NCBI GenBank assembly: GCA_958299035.1 | Contig: CATQJL010000326.1 | Coordinates: forward strand, 2,184,232 to 2,248,231 | Source of the DNA: Cylicocyclus nassatus | Lineage: Eukaryota; Nematoda; Chromadorea; Rhabditida; Strongylidae | DNA length: 64,000 nt | Direction of reading: 5' to 3' | Shown: one piece after another, positions 34,203 through 44,905 of the stretch | Layout of the letters: the number at the start of each line of letters is the position of its first letter | Numbering within the stretch: the stretch's first letter is position 1 | Program-made: the position numbers and the translations under genes | Notes under the pieces: generated by a model | What the model saw: the letters and a program-made list of their open reading frames with translations, nothing else | Databases searched by the model: none | Told to the model about the DNA's origin: nothing

Positions 34203-35835
34203 CTAGCACTTGCCGTTAGAAAAGAAAAGGAACCTAGCAACTGTGGAGGCAAATAAGCAGGAAAAAAACTAAGTAAGTCGAACTCACCCGCTTGGAATCG
34301 TGCAAAGACGAGATCATCCGCTTCCGCTACGCTGTTGATTGAGGCTGCATGTCGACGAGATGACGTTTTATAAGGAGATGGGGTTCTGCACAATAAAAAC
34401 AGTTTGTTTGAAGATAAGGTTATAAGGTACCTTGCAGGGCTATCCATGTCTTCCGATCCTATGGCTCGTGTAAAAGGTACCATATCCTTTGCAATGCTCC
34501 ACTCACCAGCAGATAGCGCCTCTCGCAGAAGCCGCAACGCTTGCTAGAACGAAAAGAAGATTTGAGCATTAAAGGTCGGAAACCAAACTCGACCGACCTC
34601 TTGACTTGTCTGCGCACTTTCGATACTTTGCAAAACAATCAAATAGCTAGCAGCTGTGAGCAACTGACCATCGCGGATGCAAACCTTTGCAGATACTGTC
34701 ATATTCATACAATATGTTTAAAATATGATTACCTCGAACAAATCATTCGGTGAACCAGTGACTGAGAACAGTGAGGACCACAATGCCAATTCAGTTTTTC
34801 GAGCACAATGAGCAACAGTGCGCAGAAACTCCGGAAATTCTTGGATAAATGCAACGCATCTGGGTAGCAGGGGATCTGTAGTGATACAACAGATCATAAC
34901 AGGAAACAAGTGCAGAAGGTATAACTGTTGTACCACGTATTGGTTCACTACTTGTGGCTTCTTCTTCTAATACTCCATGAAGAAGCAACTCGAGAGAGTG
35001 CGCAAAGTGTGGCAGATACAGCGAACACCTAAAACAAAGCTCCTTCAAATAATATTGTTTGGAATGGTCTTTATAGCACAAAAAAGTCGAGGTCGGACAG
35101 AAAAGATACCAGCGGATGCAATAAAACCTTATTTCAGCTGAACAACTGACACTTACTGCACGCCATATTTGATGCTGATAGATGGGAGAAGTTAAGTCTA
35201 CCTTATGGAGCAAACTGTACGCCCTATTGAGCAAAACTCACTTCACTGTTTCGATGCAAACTATACAGCACTGTCGCACGCTTAGCACCATTGTGGAAGG
35301 ACATTGGTAAGCTTTCAACTCCAATTGCAAGGCAATCGTTGGAACAGATGACTGAAAAGAGCAGTTGAGTACACATGTCCCACGCAGTTCCCTCACCACA
35401 TGCGCTAAGTTCCCACTAACCTAATGGACAGATATCCAACTCAAAAAGCAGCATTATTCTCTTGGAGATGAAAGATGTGTCCTGTGTAGTCATACTACGT
35501 CGTGCAGACACTAGCGGCAACCAAACCTAAATGATTGAGTTTAGATACGTAAGAATCGAGCTTATGAATGTAGGCACCCTCATGCCACGCGAACCGCAGT
35601 TGATTCATAAGGCGTTGATTAGATGAGGAAGTCCTTTAGGTTCTTCATCAGTAACTGCTCGATAATGCCAAATCTGTTCGACAAAAGACGCTACCATAAT
35701 CGGTTGACTCAGCTATAACGCGCCATATATTAACACAGATACTCTTGAGATCAATACAAAAATCAAATACCTGGAACTGCTCTTCGGGATCGTCTTTCGT
35801 AGATTTACTAGGATTCAGCTTCAATAACCTACCGG
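34203..35835 (-). pseudogene. RIC1: RIC1 homologue (Rab6 GEF subunit), internal-to-3' part with a stop codon
   Basis: RIC1 with RGP1 activates Rab6 at the Golgi. Exons, 5' to 3': 35835-35771, 35712-35578, 35526-35421, 35351-35242, 35201-35157, 35028-34934, 34875-34733, 34684-34598, 34543-34431, 34385-34288, 34240-34203. Clear matches to vertebrate RIC1 include VWLPL, SKRIMLLFELDI (human SQRIMLPFHINI), [34 protein letters not shown] and TAASYLIVLQSIE. Phases agree at most junctions; the 35157/35028 join is unresolved and an exon may be missing. In exon 35712-35578 the codon aligned to a conserved Trp (human ALWLSCGGAGMK) is TGA at 35605-35607. The WD40 N-terminal half (about 700 residues in human) is not found upstream. 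The C-terminus is short, ending FLFFSNGKC, followed by AATAAA. Either a pseudogene fragment or a real gene with a sequence error and distant 5' exons. Confidence 0.8.
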
Positions 35836-36929
35836 CTTGAAACATGAAACTTGAAACTTGAACGGCGCAGTGTTTACTGCGCAAAACAAATTTCGAGCGC
35901 GTATTCTACTCCGATATGACGGCAAACCCGAGACGTAGTGGTCCCGGAAACATTGTGAAGATTCAAACAAAACAAAGGCACCGAATGATTGTTTGGAGGC
36001 TGAATTTCTAGTTTTTTGCTGACCGACTTTTAATGGCAAAGCATTAAAGGTGAGATGATATTTTCAAACGTCGCCGAAGAAGAGCAGGTGCTCACAAACA
36101 AGCACTGACAACGCGCCGCTTTCCTCATGAAGACACCCCCAATTTTTCATTACCCTGCGGCCTCGGTTATTTTCGGTTGTGATACTTATCACGATTAGTC
36201 GTGTCAAAAAATGATCGTAATCGAAAAAGGAGGATCGGCACGCAATGAACTCGTTGCATTATCTCGTACCTCCATCAAAGCCTACTCCGAAACCAAAGGC
36301 AGCCACAAAGAAAGCTTCATCTTCATCCTCAAGCAATTCAGATTCATATGCTATAGCAATCGCACAGTCCATGGGTTAGATGCTTTGGTTAACATGCGCT
36401 CATTTGCTGAACATGAGTTAGATGGCTTCTGAATATCAAAGAAGGTTGGTAGTACCTTCATAGTTTTCTGTTCATTTACTCCTCCTATATTTCTGCCGTG
36501 ATGAGATTGTATATGATGCTGAATACCTCAAATTGTTGCACTGACACTACGTTAGAGTAGAAGGTCAGTCTAATTTAAGAGATCGAAATCAACATAAAAC
36601 AAGATGTTCAGAACCTTCTTTGGTCTCTATTTACGCAAAAAAAACAATGGTTCAGAAAGCGAATGAAGTTCACTTAGGTCTTGTAGCGAACTCGTTCAAT
36701 GCCACCCGTTCAAGAGCTTGCAATTAGTCTAATGGCGTACGCTAGCGCAACAGAATGCCTTCATTAGCAATTCATCTGATCCTTCAGGGAAGAATAATAG
36801 GTGCTAAATCTACACAAGCAAGTTCAATGCCTAAATGCGCGCCCGAATCATGGCTACCGCACGCGAACCGCTCGCGCAGCCAGCCCGGTAGGAATAGATG
36901 GCGCCCTATCTACGTGCATGAACAAAGAC
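35836..36929. other. No gene recognised; decayed repeat at 36110-36400
   Basis: The stretch at about 36140-36260 (tcggttgtgatacttatcac, cacgcaatgaactcgttgca) is the inverse of sequence in the element at 17349-17672, so it is a diverged copy. No RIC1 N-terminal exon is seen. Confidence 0.45.
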
Positions 36930-37568
36930 AAACGATGCAAACTTTATTTACAATGAACAAACGAACATTACGAATGATCAAGATGTTGGAATGATAGTAC
37001 AGAGAACAGACTAAATACAGATATCGTGAATGTGAGTATCAGAAGATGCATGACAATGCTTGACTAAAACTAAATCTCACCACATTGTAGCAGCTTTCTT
37101 TCAAGACGAATCTCATTGTCAAAATTTTCTTAGTTACAAGTTCGGTAATCGAGATAATAACTTTTTTGCACCGGAAAGAAAGACTACAAAAGGTGAGCGA
37201 TGATATGAGAGTAATAACTTTTTCGCACCGGAAAGAAAGACTGCAAAAGGTGAGCGTTGATATCAGTAAGAACAAATATGAGTAATTGCAATAATAATGC
37301 TGATAGACTCGATTGAGAAAGCTTTCTTAGTTTCACATAACATTCCCACTAACAATATCTACAAATAATTAAGAAATTCATAACAAATGGTATGGATACC
37401 TGTACTTACTTTGGATAGTTATATAATATATATAAAGTTATATAGATATATAAATATATATAATAAATACTTATAAAATAAACTATGCAAACTTTATTTA
37501 CAATGAACAAACGAACATTACGAATGATCAAGATGTTGGATTGATAGTACAGAGAACAGATTAAACAG
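36930..37568. repeat. 85-bp direct repeats enclosing a 57-bp tandem duplication
   Basis: About 85 bp at 36934-37019 (atgcaaactttatttacaat, cattacgaatgatcaagatg) recurs almost unchanged at 37485-37568. Between them a roughly 57-bp unit (gcaccggaaagaaagact) is tandemly duplicated at about 37150-37265. Confidence 0.8.
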
Positions 37569-37740
37569 AATAATATAATCTATATATAATAAATACTTTA
37601 TATATATAAAGTTATATATGAAGTTATATATAGTTATATAATATACTACTATACTATACTTACTTACTTACTACTTACTATACTTACTATACCTACTTAT
37701 ACTTACTTACTTACTTATACTTACTATACTTACTTTGGAT
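37400..37740. repeat. AT-rich and TACT microsatellite tract
   Basis: Long (TATA)n stretches interrupted by one copy of the 85-bp repeat, followed by (ACTT)n repeats at 37645-37735. Confidence 0.85.
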
Positions 37741-37746
37741 ACTCAC

Positions 37747-39513
37747 TGCTTTGTGGAGGACAGTCACCTTTCGGAGCTGCACTTCTCCTAGGGGCTGCGA
37801 GGCGGTTGATCATGGCGTCAAGTTGATGTCTGGATAGTGCTCTCGGCGGGAAGGGCGCGACATTGGCTGTCTGAAAAGTATGAAAAAATTATTCTCAAGG
37901 TTTTAAGACACTCATCTTTTTTCAAAAAAAAAAACGACGCTAAAAGTGATAAAATTTGAAATTATAAGACTAACATCGTTTGCAGTGCAAGCATGTTCAT
38001 GCATTAGATGGAATCTAATACTAGTAAGCCAACGGCCGATGAGGTGTTAAGCCTTACGAAGAGGAATTTCACTGACTTAGAAGCGTCCCATTGCAGAATA
38101 GGGTCAGGTGCTATGAGTGAGTGATATGCTAATGAATTACAAACTTCTATTGCTGCAAATTCGATTAGAGAAAATTCAAGGGCAGGTTTTATTTTATTAG
38201 GTCTTGTTCTATAACTTCGAAACATACCGTTCTTACTGACACGGGATTCCTGTCACACACTATACCATTACGCGAGACGGTACGAGGCCGCGTGAGTGAA
38301 TTCAGAATTGGCGGACGGGTAACACTAGGTGGACGGACGTGCGGGCGAGTCATAGTAGGACCCACTGCAGGACGAGTGGAACTGGACGAGCGCACTGTTG
38401 GACGGACGGAAGGTTGCACCACAGTCGGAGCTCTAGTGGCGCTCGAAGACCTTGGAGCCAGAGGAACTACGGGCGCCCTTGGTCTGGTGACGCTTGATGC
38501 GCGAGCGACGGGTGGAGCGGGTGCAGTTCCGCTGGCTTTTTCTGAAAGCCGTGATTAGATGGAGTCGCTATTTCGCAGATAACTCACGCAAGGCAGGTCC
38601 TCCCTCTAGGCTGGGTCTTGCGGTGTAGCTGATACAAGCCACAAAGTATACCCCTTGACCAAGAGGGACCTGTCAGTATACAGCACACGCGCCGCTGCTC
38701 CCTTGTAGAGGTAGAGCACGGCGGAGTAACTGACACCCTCCTCCGGTCCTCTGCAGGTCCATGTCAATGATGGACGCGGTGGCACCTATAGGCAATGATT
38801 ATTGAATTTGATCTTGACCATGTACTTTGTACCGTGGCGGCTATAAATAAGGCCGCCCGGCCGTTGTTTTAGTCATTGTTATTGTCTGCTATTTCTAGTC
38901 TTCCAATAAATCCTTCTATTACTCTCTCGTTCCCCACCTGGACATCCGCCCTCGCGCGAGCGACGGGTGGAGCGGGTGCAGTTCCGCTGGCTTTTTCTGA
39001 AAGCCGTGATTAGATGGAGAGTCGCTATTTCGCAGATAACTCACGCAAGGCAGGTCCTTTTCTAGACTGCTCTCCACTCGTAGAGGACTGCTGTTCATCT
39101 ATGAGAGTGGATGAAGCACGTTGACAATTACCTAGGCGGGAGTTGCGATGAAAAAGTTCTTGGCGAAACTCACGAGCGGTGGGAAGTGCTTCGCTTCTGA
39201 GGAAGGATCCTAGAAAATCAGTGAATATACCATGCCACGGATGAAAGCAATGCGCTCAGGTTGGCGTTGCAATGCTGACGTACTGCTTGCTGTCGTATGC
39301 GGCGCACGACTGCGAGATACTCGCTCCGGCGGTGTTTGGCTAGAAAATTAAGGCACTTGTAGTACATTTTGGTAGTACATTTTGTTGGGAGAAACAACAA
39401 TGAACTTACACTGGTCGCAGTACTGAAGTCCTACCCGTAGGTCTCGGAAGTGTGATGCCCGGACGAACACTCCTTTCCTGAGTCTGGCGCTGTGAAAGGT
39501 GGATCGTTTGGGA
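37747..39513 (-). CDS. Pro/Ser/Thr/Arg-rich protein, several exons
   Basis: Exons, 5' to 3': 39513-39410, 39339-39231, 39209-39174, 39131-39045, 38541-38237, 37870-37747. Residues are dominated by R, P, T and S with repeated T-R-P motifs (for example PTMTRPHVRPPSVTRP). No catalytic domain is visible. Composition suggests a disordered, basic tail or linker. The same-strand IQ exons at 40657-41121 lie 1.1 kb upstream, so both may belong to one gene with a basic Pro-rich tail. The 3' end is not found; the exon at 37870-37747 ends in a GT donor. An insertion with a flanking roughly 100-bp duplication disturbs the gene between 38541 and 39045. Function unknown. Confidence 0.55.
38499..39056. repeat. 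About 100-bp direct duplication flanking a 350-bp insert
   Basis: 38499-38600 (gcgagcgacgggtggagcgg, tgaaagccgtgattagatgg, ataactcacgcaaggcaggt) is repeated at 38954-39056 with a 2-bp indel. The copied block holds the end of one exon, a whole 43-45 bp intron and the beginning of the next exon of the Pro-rich gene. Its acceptor is therefore present twice. Confidence 0.85.
38601..38953 (+). mobile_element. LTR-like insert with TATA box and polyA signal
   Basis: Between the duplicated blocks lies GC-rich sequence with ctataaataaggccgccc near 38840, followed about 60 bp later by ccaataaatcc near 38907. That order (TATA, then AATAAA) is typical of an LTR. No second LTR, gag or pol is nearby, so this may be a solo LTR. 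Termini and a short target duplication could not be fixed. Confidence 0.4.
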
Positions 39514-40656
39514 CTAAAACAATTCAGCATGTAAAATGAAAAAAGAACTTTTCAAGAATAAAAGAAAAATGTTTTTCGAAGACGGTATATTACATCTATC
39601 CGAACGTGTGCAGCACTACACACTGTAACAGCACACGGAAACGAAAAAGAAAAAAAATCTAGTTTAGTCAATTACAGACACAGATGGCCACATTCATAAC
39701 AGTCAACACGAAACTAAGAAAGAAACAAAAAGAAAGCTCCACGTCCGTTAATTGGTTTTGAAAGCAAATCCATTGAATCGTCATCCGACAGCAAGAAATT
39801 GTACTTTTTTTAAGCGTTCTTAATATGCAAGAGAAACAAATGTTCACATGGAGCCCGAAGCCTACTGAATTATATTAGGTTGATGCATAATTCTTGCACC
39901 AAAATTTTAGAAATTCTGTTACTTCATCCAGCTGCGATGAAATATTTTTTATAGAATAATTTTTATAGAATAATTTTTATAGAATGAATATCCTACAAAC
40001 CACTGAGTCAAGCTTCATCTGTAGACCTATGATCTTATTTTCAAGGCCGGAGTTGAGCTTCTGAAGATGGTTGACAGAACGCGATTCGATTCATGAATTA
40101 ACAATAAGATTAACTATCGGTAACTCTACAGATCTACAAATTTTTGAGACTGTTCATTGATGAGTATGCACTTATGATGGAGCGTTAGATTATGATGAGA
40201 TCAAGCTTTGAAAGAAGTGTTAAGAAAAATTTAATTGAGAATCTATGCGTTTATTTAAATAGCATCTCATACGATACATTCGTAACTGAGAAGGACAACT
40301 GCAAACTTCCGCCCATACCGTACGCAGTGACGTCAGTTACGGTACTGGGTTTCAAAGCTGATCTAGTCAGCCAAGAATGAGTCATATGAGCCGCCGCTTG
40401 AGCAATGGCTTAGCTGAGGCATCCCTACCAGTTCCAAAGAGATAGTTCTTGCTAGTGGATAGTGCACCTCAAAGCAGAGTATCCACGTCATTTTGTGAAA
40501 TTATAAAAAACGTTTAATTACACTCTCTTTTGCCCAAATTTCAGAAAAATCTCTGCTATAAAATTGAGATAATGCGCGGCAAATTGATGCAATCACAATC
40601 TTCAGAATTACTAAAACGAGCAAAAATTGTTCTGAAATCTAGATACAAAAATCAAC
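39514..40656. other. No exon recognised; mariner-like terminus at 39876
   Basis: At 39871-39905 the sequence tattaggttgatgcataatt resembles one end of mariner-type elements (compare 46371). The partner end was not found. A short tandem (tttttatagaataat, about 39949-39985) follows. Confidence 0.5.
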
Positions 40657-41121
40657 CTTAAGTTCTCGCAGACGCCTCCTCGCAAGCCATCGACGCACAC
40701 AGCACTGCACCAAAACGATCTTCTGTCGTCGCTTAATCTCTTCTCTCCGGACGAGATAGCCTCGCCAGTACTTTTGTATGATAATGGCGGATTTCTCATA
40801 GCGCATCTAAACATTTTCTAAGGTTCGACAACCACACTTCCGATGATTCTGCTGACCTTCATCACCCATGCGCGGACCTTGGCGGCGCGATAGTGGGCCT
40901 GAAGGGCTAGGACTGCGGCGCGGAGTTTCTGATATCGTGCTCTGCACACATATCCTCTGTAAATGATGGTTTGAACATCTATTAGAGGCGTCATAGGTCC
41001 TGACGCCGATCAAAATAATAGCCTAAGCTACTTACCTATAAGCTGATTGGATAGCGATTGCAGCGCGATGCATCTGCAGATAGTGTAGCCGTCGGACAGC
41101 GAGAAATGCCCTCGTGGCAGC
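40657..41121 (-). CDS. IQ-motif exons of a myosin neck (class V-like), partial
   Basis: Exons, 5' to 3': 41121-41036, 40956-40857, 40806-40657. They encode about five consecutive IQ motifs (RAAIAIQSAYR, AVLALQAHYRAAK, AIIIQKYWRGYLVRR, IVLVQCCVRRWLARR), each a calmodulin or light-chain site. Spacing and the QCCVRRWLARRRLREL block resemble the myosin V neck (C. elegans HUM-2). The motor domain is not found on this strand up to the window end. The expected coiled coil is not seen downstream; the next exons on this strand are Pro-rich. Could be another IQ-rich protein. Confidence 0.7.
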
Positions 41122-41949
41122 CTGGAAATTTTGTCAAATCCTCTATAACGAGTTTATAGACTAGTGGATTATGGTTGCGCTGAAGACTAGTATGGCTTCG
41201 ACAGCCATCACATAGAAGAGGTCAACGATGGATGTGTTCGACTCTCAGGCTGCTCCCAGGGGATCGCAGCGAAATTTGCCAACAGCTAACCGCAGTTCCA
41301 CATAAAATCAGTAGCGAAAAGTTTTAGAATAACTAAGGTTGGAGATTTGAGCATTACAAAGTGGCATCAAGCTTTCAGATATAGAAGGTTCAAGTTAATT
41401 TAAGGGACAAGAGGCGCGTATGTAATGAGTGTAAAGTTTTGTATAATTAATTTTGCACAAAGCTTGATGAGTATTTCGCTTTCATCATAAAAGGGTGAGC
41501 ATTGTAAGTTCAGATGGATTTCGTAGCTTAATTGTTCGTGAAAATCACTGTGTACGTCAAATTCGTCAGCTTAAGTAGGGTTAGGTACCTCCAGCTCAGG
41601 TAAGGCGCTATCACGCTCTTTAACTTACTACTTGTCACTCGATTTTCGCTACTTAGTCTTCGTTCATATCTCACCGATGGGTGATAAGCGTACAAAAGCA
41701 AAAGTACGGCCTGTGAGAAATTGTGGTTCAGATACCTCTCGCTTCTTTGCCTCTCACTCCTCATAGCGCATTCCTTAGGTGTAATCGGCTCCCAAATTCG
41801 TGTGAAGGTGTACTGCAGACTTTGCCTAGTAACACGGATAAACTTGTTAAACCTCCAGGTAAATAGCATTGCTTTTCGTACTCTCTCGCTAGCAACCGCC
41901 GCGCTGTGAGTTGGCAAGACTTCGCCTTCACACGAATCTGGAAGCCGAT
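41122..41949. other. No gene recognised
   Basis: AT-rich spacer upstream of the first visible IQ exon. The acceptor at 41122 shows that 5' exons must exist, but none is identifiable here. Confidence 0.4.
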
Positions 41950-42723
41950 TATACAGTCGAGTAGATTTCCTGCTTAATATAGTGTCCCTGCAGACGCGAC
42001 AACGCTGGGGCGTCAATAAATGCCTTGCGAGTTCCCGAGCTAGTGTTTTCCAGTGTTTTCTTTGCTAATTTCATGCTTTCTTAGTTGATTCGTTGCTGAT
42101 AAAGAGGAAAAGGGTAAGCTGAAGAGTAGTTTCTGTTTTCTGAAAAATTCTATCATCGCATATTCACAGATATCCATGTGGAAGGAGTTCGCGTCACCTT
42201 CTTGCCTATTTTTCTGTCACTTCATGTCACTTTCTTCTTGTGAGGTACTTCTTTGAGCGCTAGTGGGTTTCTACGATTGACTTATTGCCTTTATCACATG
42301 CAGTACCTGATTAAAATGCTTTTTCATGGATGAAAGCCGAAGTTGCTGCAAGACAAGCCAACTAGCGCTCAAAGAAACCCCTCTCACAAGCCAACTAGCG
42401 CTCAAAGAAACCCCTCTCAAGAAGGAGGAGGTTTGAAAGAAGAAGTGACAGAAGGAAAGGAAATGGTAGAAAATAGACAAGAAGCTGACGCGAAATGCTT
42501 CCGCGTGAATATAAATATGCGATGATAGAATTTCTCGGAAAACAGAAACTACTCTTTAACTTACCCTTTTCCTCTTTATCAACAACGAATCAACTAAAAA
42601 AGCATGAGATAAGCAAAGAAAACACTGAAAAACACTAGCTCGGGAACTCGCAAAGCATTTATTGACGCCCCAGCGTTGTCGCGTCTGCAGGGACACTATG
42701 CAGGAAATCTACTCGACTATAGC
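41950..42723. repeat. 774-bp near-palindromic element
   Basis: Left arm from 41950 (cagtcgagtagatttcctgc, gcagacgcgacaacgctggg, ctagtgttttccagtgtttt) and the reverse-complement arm ending at 42723 extend about 300 bp each. The middle at 42195-42430 contains a reversed repeat of tttgagcgctagtgg. No coding sequence. Confidence 0.8.
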
Positions 42724-43349
42724 TATTGCGAGCACTGAAAATAAAATTGAGATTTCCATGATCTCATAACCAAAAATTTCGTGCGTGCAGTACAATGAAC
42801 TGAAGGAACTTTTTTCGCAAGTTTGATGGTGTAGACCCGGCCTCTTTGACTCAGTTTTGTGACAGATGAAAAGAAAGCCTGAGCTATTGAACAAAGAGTC
42901 CACTTTTCATGTTATAGATTACCTTAGAGCATGCAGATACTGTCCATTTAGCATAGGACGAGATTTGGATCCTGAATTTGCTCATTGCGAGTACGCAACA
43001 AGTCAACCAGATTTGTCTTCAAAAACACAAGCAAAAGCAAAAACTACGGGGCTGTACAAAGCTGTTCAACCCTTAGCATCAAGAAACGGAGTCATGCTGC
43101 ACAAGGAAAGGTCGTACAAGAACGTCCATGCAAAAAGTTTACAAAAAAGATCAATCATGTACAATCTCTAGCCTTTTAATCCTCAATTTGTTGCCGTTGG
43201 CTCAACAACATCCTCGCCAGCTCGTTCCATGACATGTTGATAAGCTGTTATCGATCAAGATCCTCACTGGTTAGCCTATGTATTAGCCAGTAGACATCTG
43301 TGCCTGAATTGCACGCTCCGACATCAAACGCCTTGCGCGCCGGTCAAAT
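42724..43349. other. No gene recognised
   Basis: An open stretch at 42866-43171 (+) is Lys/Ser-rich without a domain. No splice-supported exon chain was found. Confidence 0.35.
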
Positions 43350-43399
43350 TTGCATTGGGTCATGGGGCGCGCTCTTCGCAGCCCCATGACCCAATGCAA
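43350..43399. repeat. Perfect 18-bp-stem hairpin
   Basis: ttgcattgggtcatgggg (43350-43367) is exactly reverse-complemented at 43382-43399, with a 14-nt GC-rich loop. It could be a small RNA hairpin or the core of a decayed palindrome. Confidence 0.85.
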
Positions 43400-43487
43400 C
43401 TACTTGTAACTATAGGTACGAGTCCTTCTAGAGCGATTTTCTCTCTTTGGACTTCATCTTCAGGGATCCCACTATTATGCAGCCTCA

Positions 43488-43733
43488 GGGATCCGTCATA
43501 CTTCGCCGAGAAAAGCCCGAAAAAGCCGGAAAAAGTCCGAAAGAGCCCGAAAGAGCCGGAAAGAATCGAACTTTTGTTAGAATTCGGACATTATTTTGAT
43601 GTGCAGACGACAGAAAATGAAGCAAAAAAACTCGGTTGCGAAATCAACACACATGCCTTAGCGTCAAGACGGAAGGGGCGTTTCGGCTCTTTTGGGCTTT
43701 TTCGGGCTTTTTTCGGCGAATATGACGGGTCCC
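43488..43733. repeat. Inverted repeat with GAAAAAGCC-type tandem arms
   Basis: The left arm is gggatccgtcatacttcgcc followed by (cccgaaaaagccg)-like 12-13-bp tandem units to about 43562. The right arm is the reverse complement (tttcgggcttttttcggcga, atatgacgggtccct) ending at 43733. Confidence 0.75.
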
Positions 43734-44145
43734 TCAAAGTTTCACTACCCTCGGCTCGGGCGAGCGGTGCCTCATAGCACGTTGCCAGAAGCGCAAACCC
43801 AATAAACTCACTAGGTTGCGGGAGTCTGCGAATTTGTGATAGGCGCAAAACAGTTTTCTTACCAAACATTGCCAGTCGTCCGAGATCTTCTATAAAAGAA
43901 CGCTAGTAGATTATTCGATGAAAATAGCCAGAAGGTTCTAGGAGGTTGGCTAGGGCCGCTAGTCAACAAAATCTAATCGGTGATTCAAAACGAACTTTCA
44001 AGACAACCGTTGAAATCTTGAGCGAGCGCGAATTCCAATTTCTCGCGCCAAACATTGTGCGGTGGCGCATTTCGTATTGCCCGTGGTTCACGAGTTTGCG
44101 CTTGCATCCGAACAGTTTTTCTCTGCTGTCATCTTCGCCAGATAG

Positions 44146-44295
44146 ATGACTTCGGGTAGAGGAATGAACGCCTCAATTAGGCATCGTCTCCGCGGGCTGC
44201 TGGTCCTTTCGTCCTACTGTTGTGCATCGTGTTGGGACCAGTGGTCCGCGGAGGCGGTGCCTAACTGAGGTGTTCGTTCCTCCACCCGATGACTT
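44146..44295. repeat. 150-bp inverted repeat
   Basis: Arms gaggaatgaacgcctcaatt (left) and aactgaggtgttcgttcctc (right) pair with a few changes and extend through gcatcgtctccgcgg and ccgcggaggcggtgc. Confidence 0.75.
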
Positions 44296-44905
44296 CGGCG
44301 GAATGAGTGAAGATGAGCAAGCTGGTTCTGATCTTAGCGGCTCAATGACTACCAGATGTGAGAAATGTTGTGTCGGGTCACCAAAAACTCGCATAAAATT
44401 TCTTTAATGCCGTAATAGCTGAAATTGGTTTAGTGTTGTTTTGATCAGAAAGTTCTGCTGGAAAGGGTGCGCATATAATTCAAATTACAAGAGTGCGACT
44501 GCTTGTATAAAAACGTTTAGACCCAAAAATTGGCTGGCAGTTGAGAAAGATGTCGCGTTCAGTGAAGCTCATTGTTGAAAATGGACTGCACAACCTACAC
44601 CTCGTGTTTTTTCTCTAAACTCGTCCTGCGCGTTATATAACCGTAGTGCACCTCCTCGCAAAGCATCCTTCCCCTAGCTCTTTTTGCGGTTTTCCTAGCA
44701 TGTATCATGCGTTCTTTTCGCTGTGAAATTTTCACAAGGCGTTAGCGGTCATTTCCAAAACAGTTGAGGCGCCCAATTTCCTCCCCACTCTAGCCTCAGA
44801 ATATCTATTATCTTTTTTCAATTTTCTTAGCTGAAACGCAATGAGTACTACTACTGAGTCCTACTCGTACCCGTCCATATAGGCACAATTTGTGAAGCCA
44901 CATAA

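Noticed and set aside
34203..34240. RIC1 continuing through the retrotransposon into 24.2-25.06 kb
   Set aside because: The last exon reads in phase to a stop followed by AATAAA, and no RIC1-like exon is seen on the other side of the element.
37039..37275. Repeat-containing secreted peptide on the minus strand
   Set aside because: It is the translation of the 57-bp tandem duplication, without a credible gene context.
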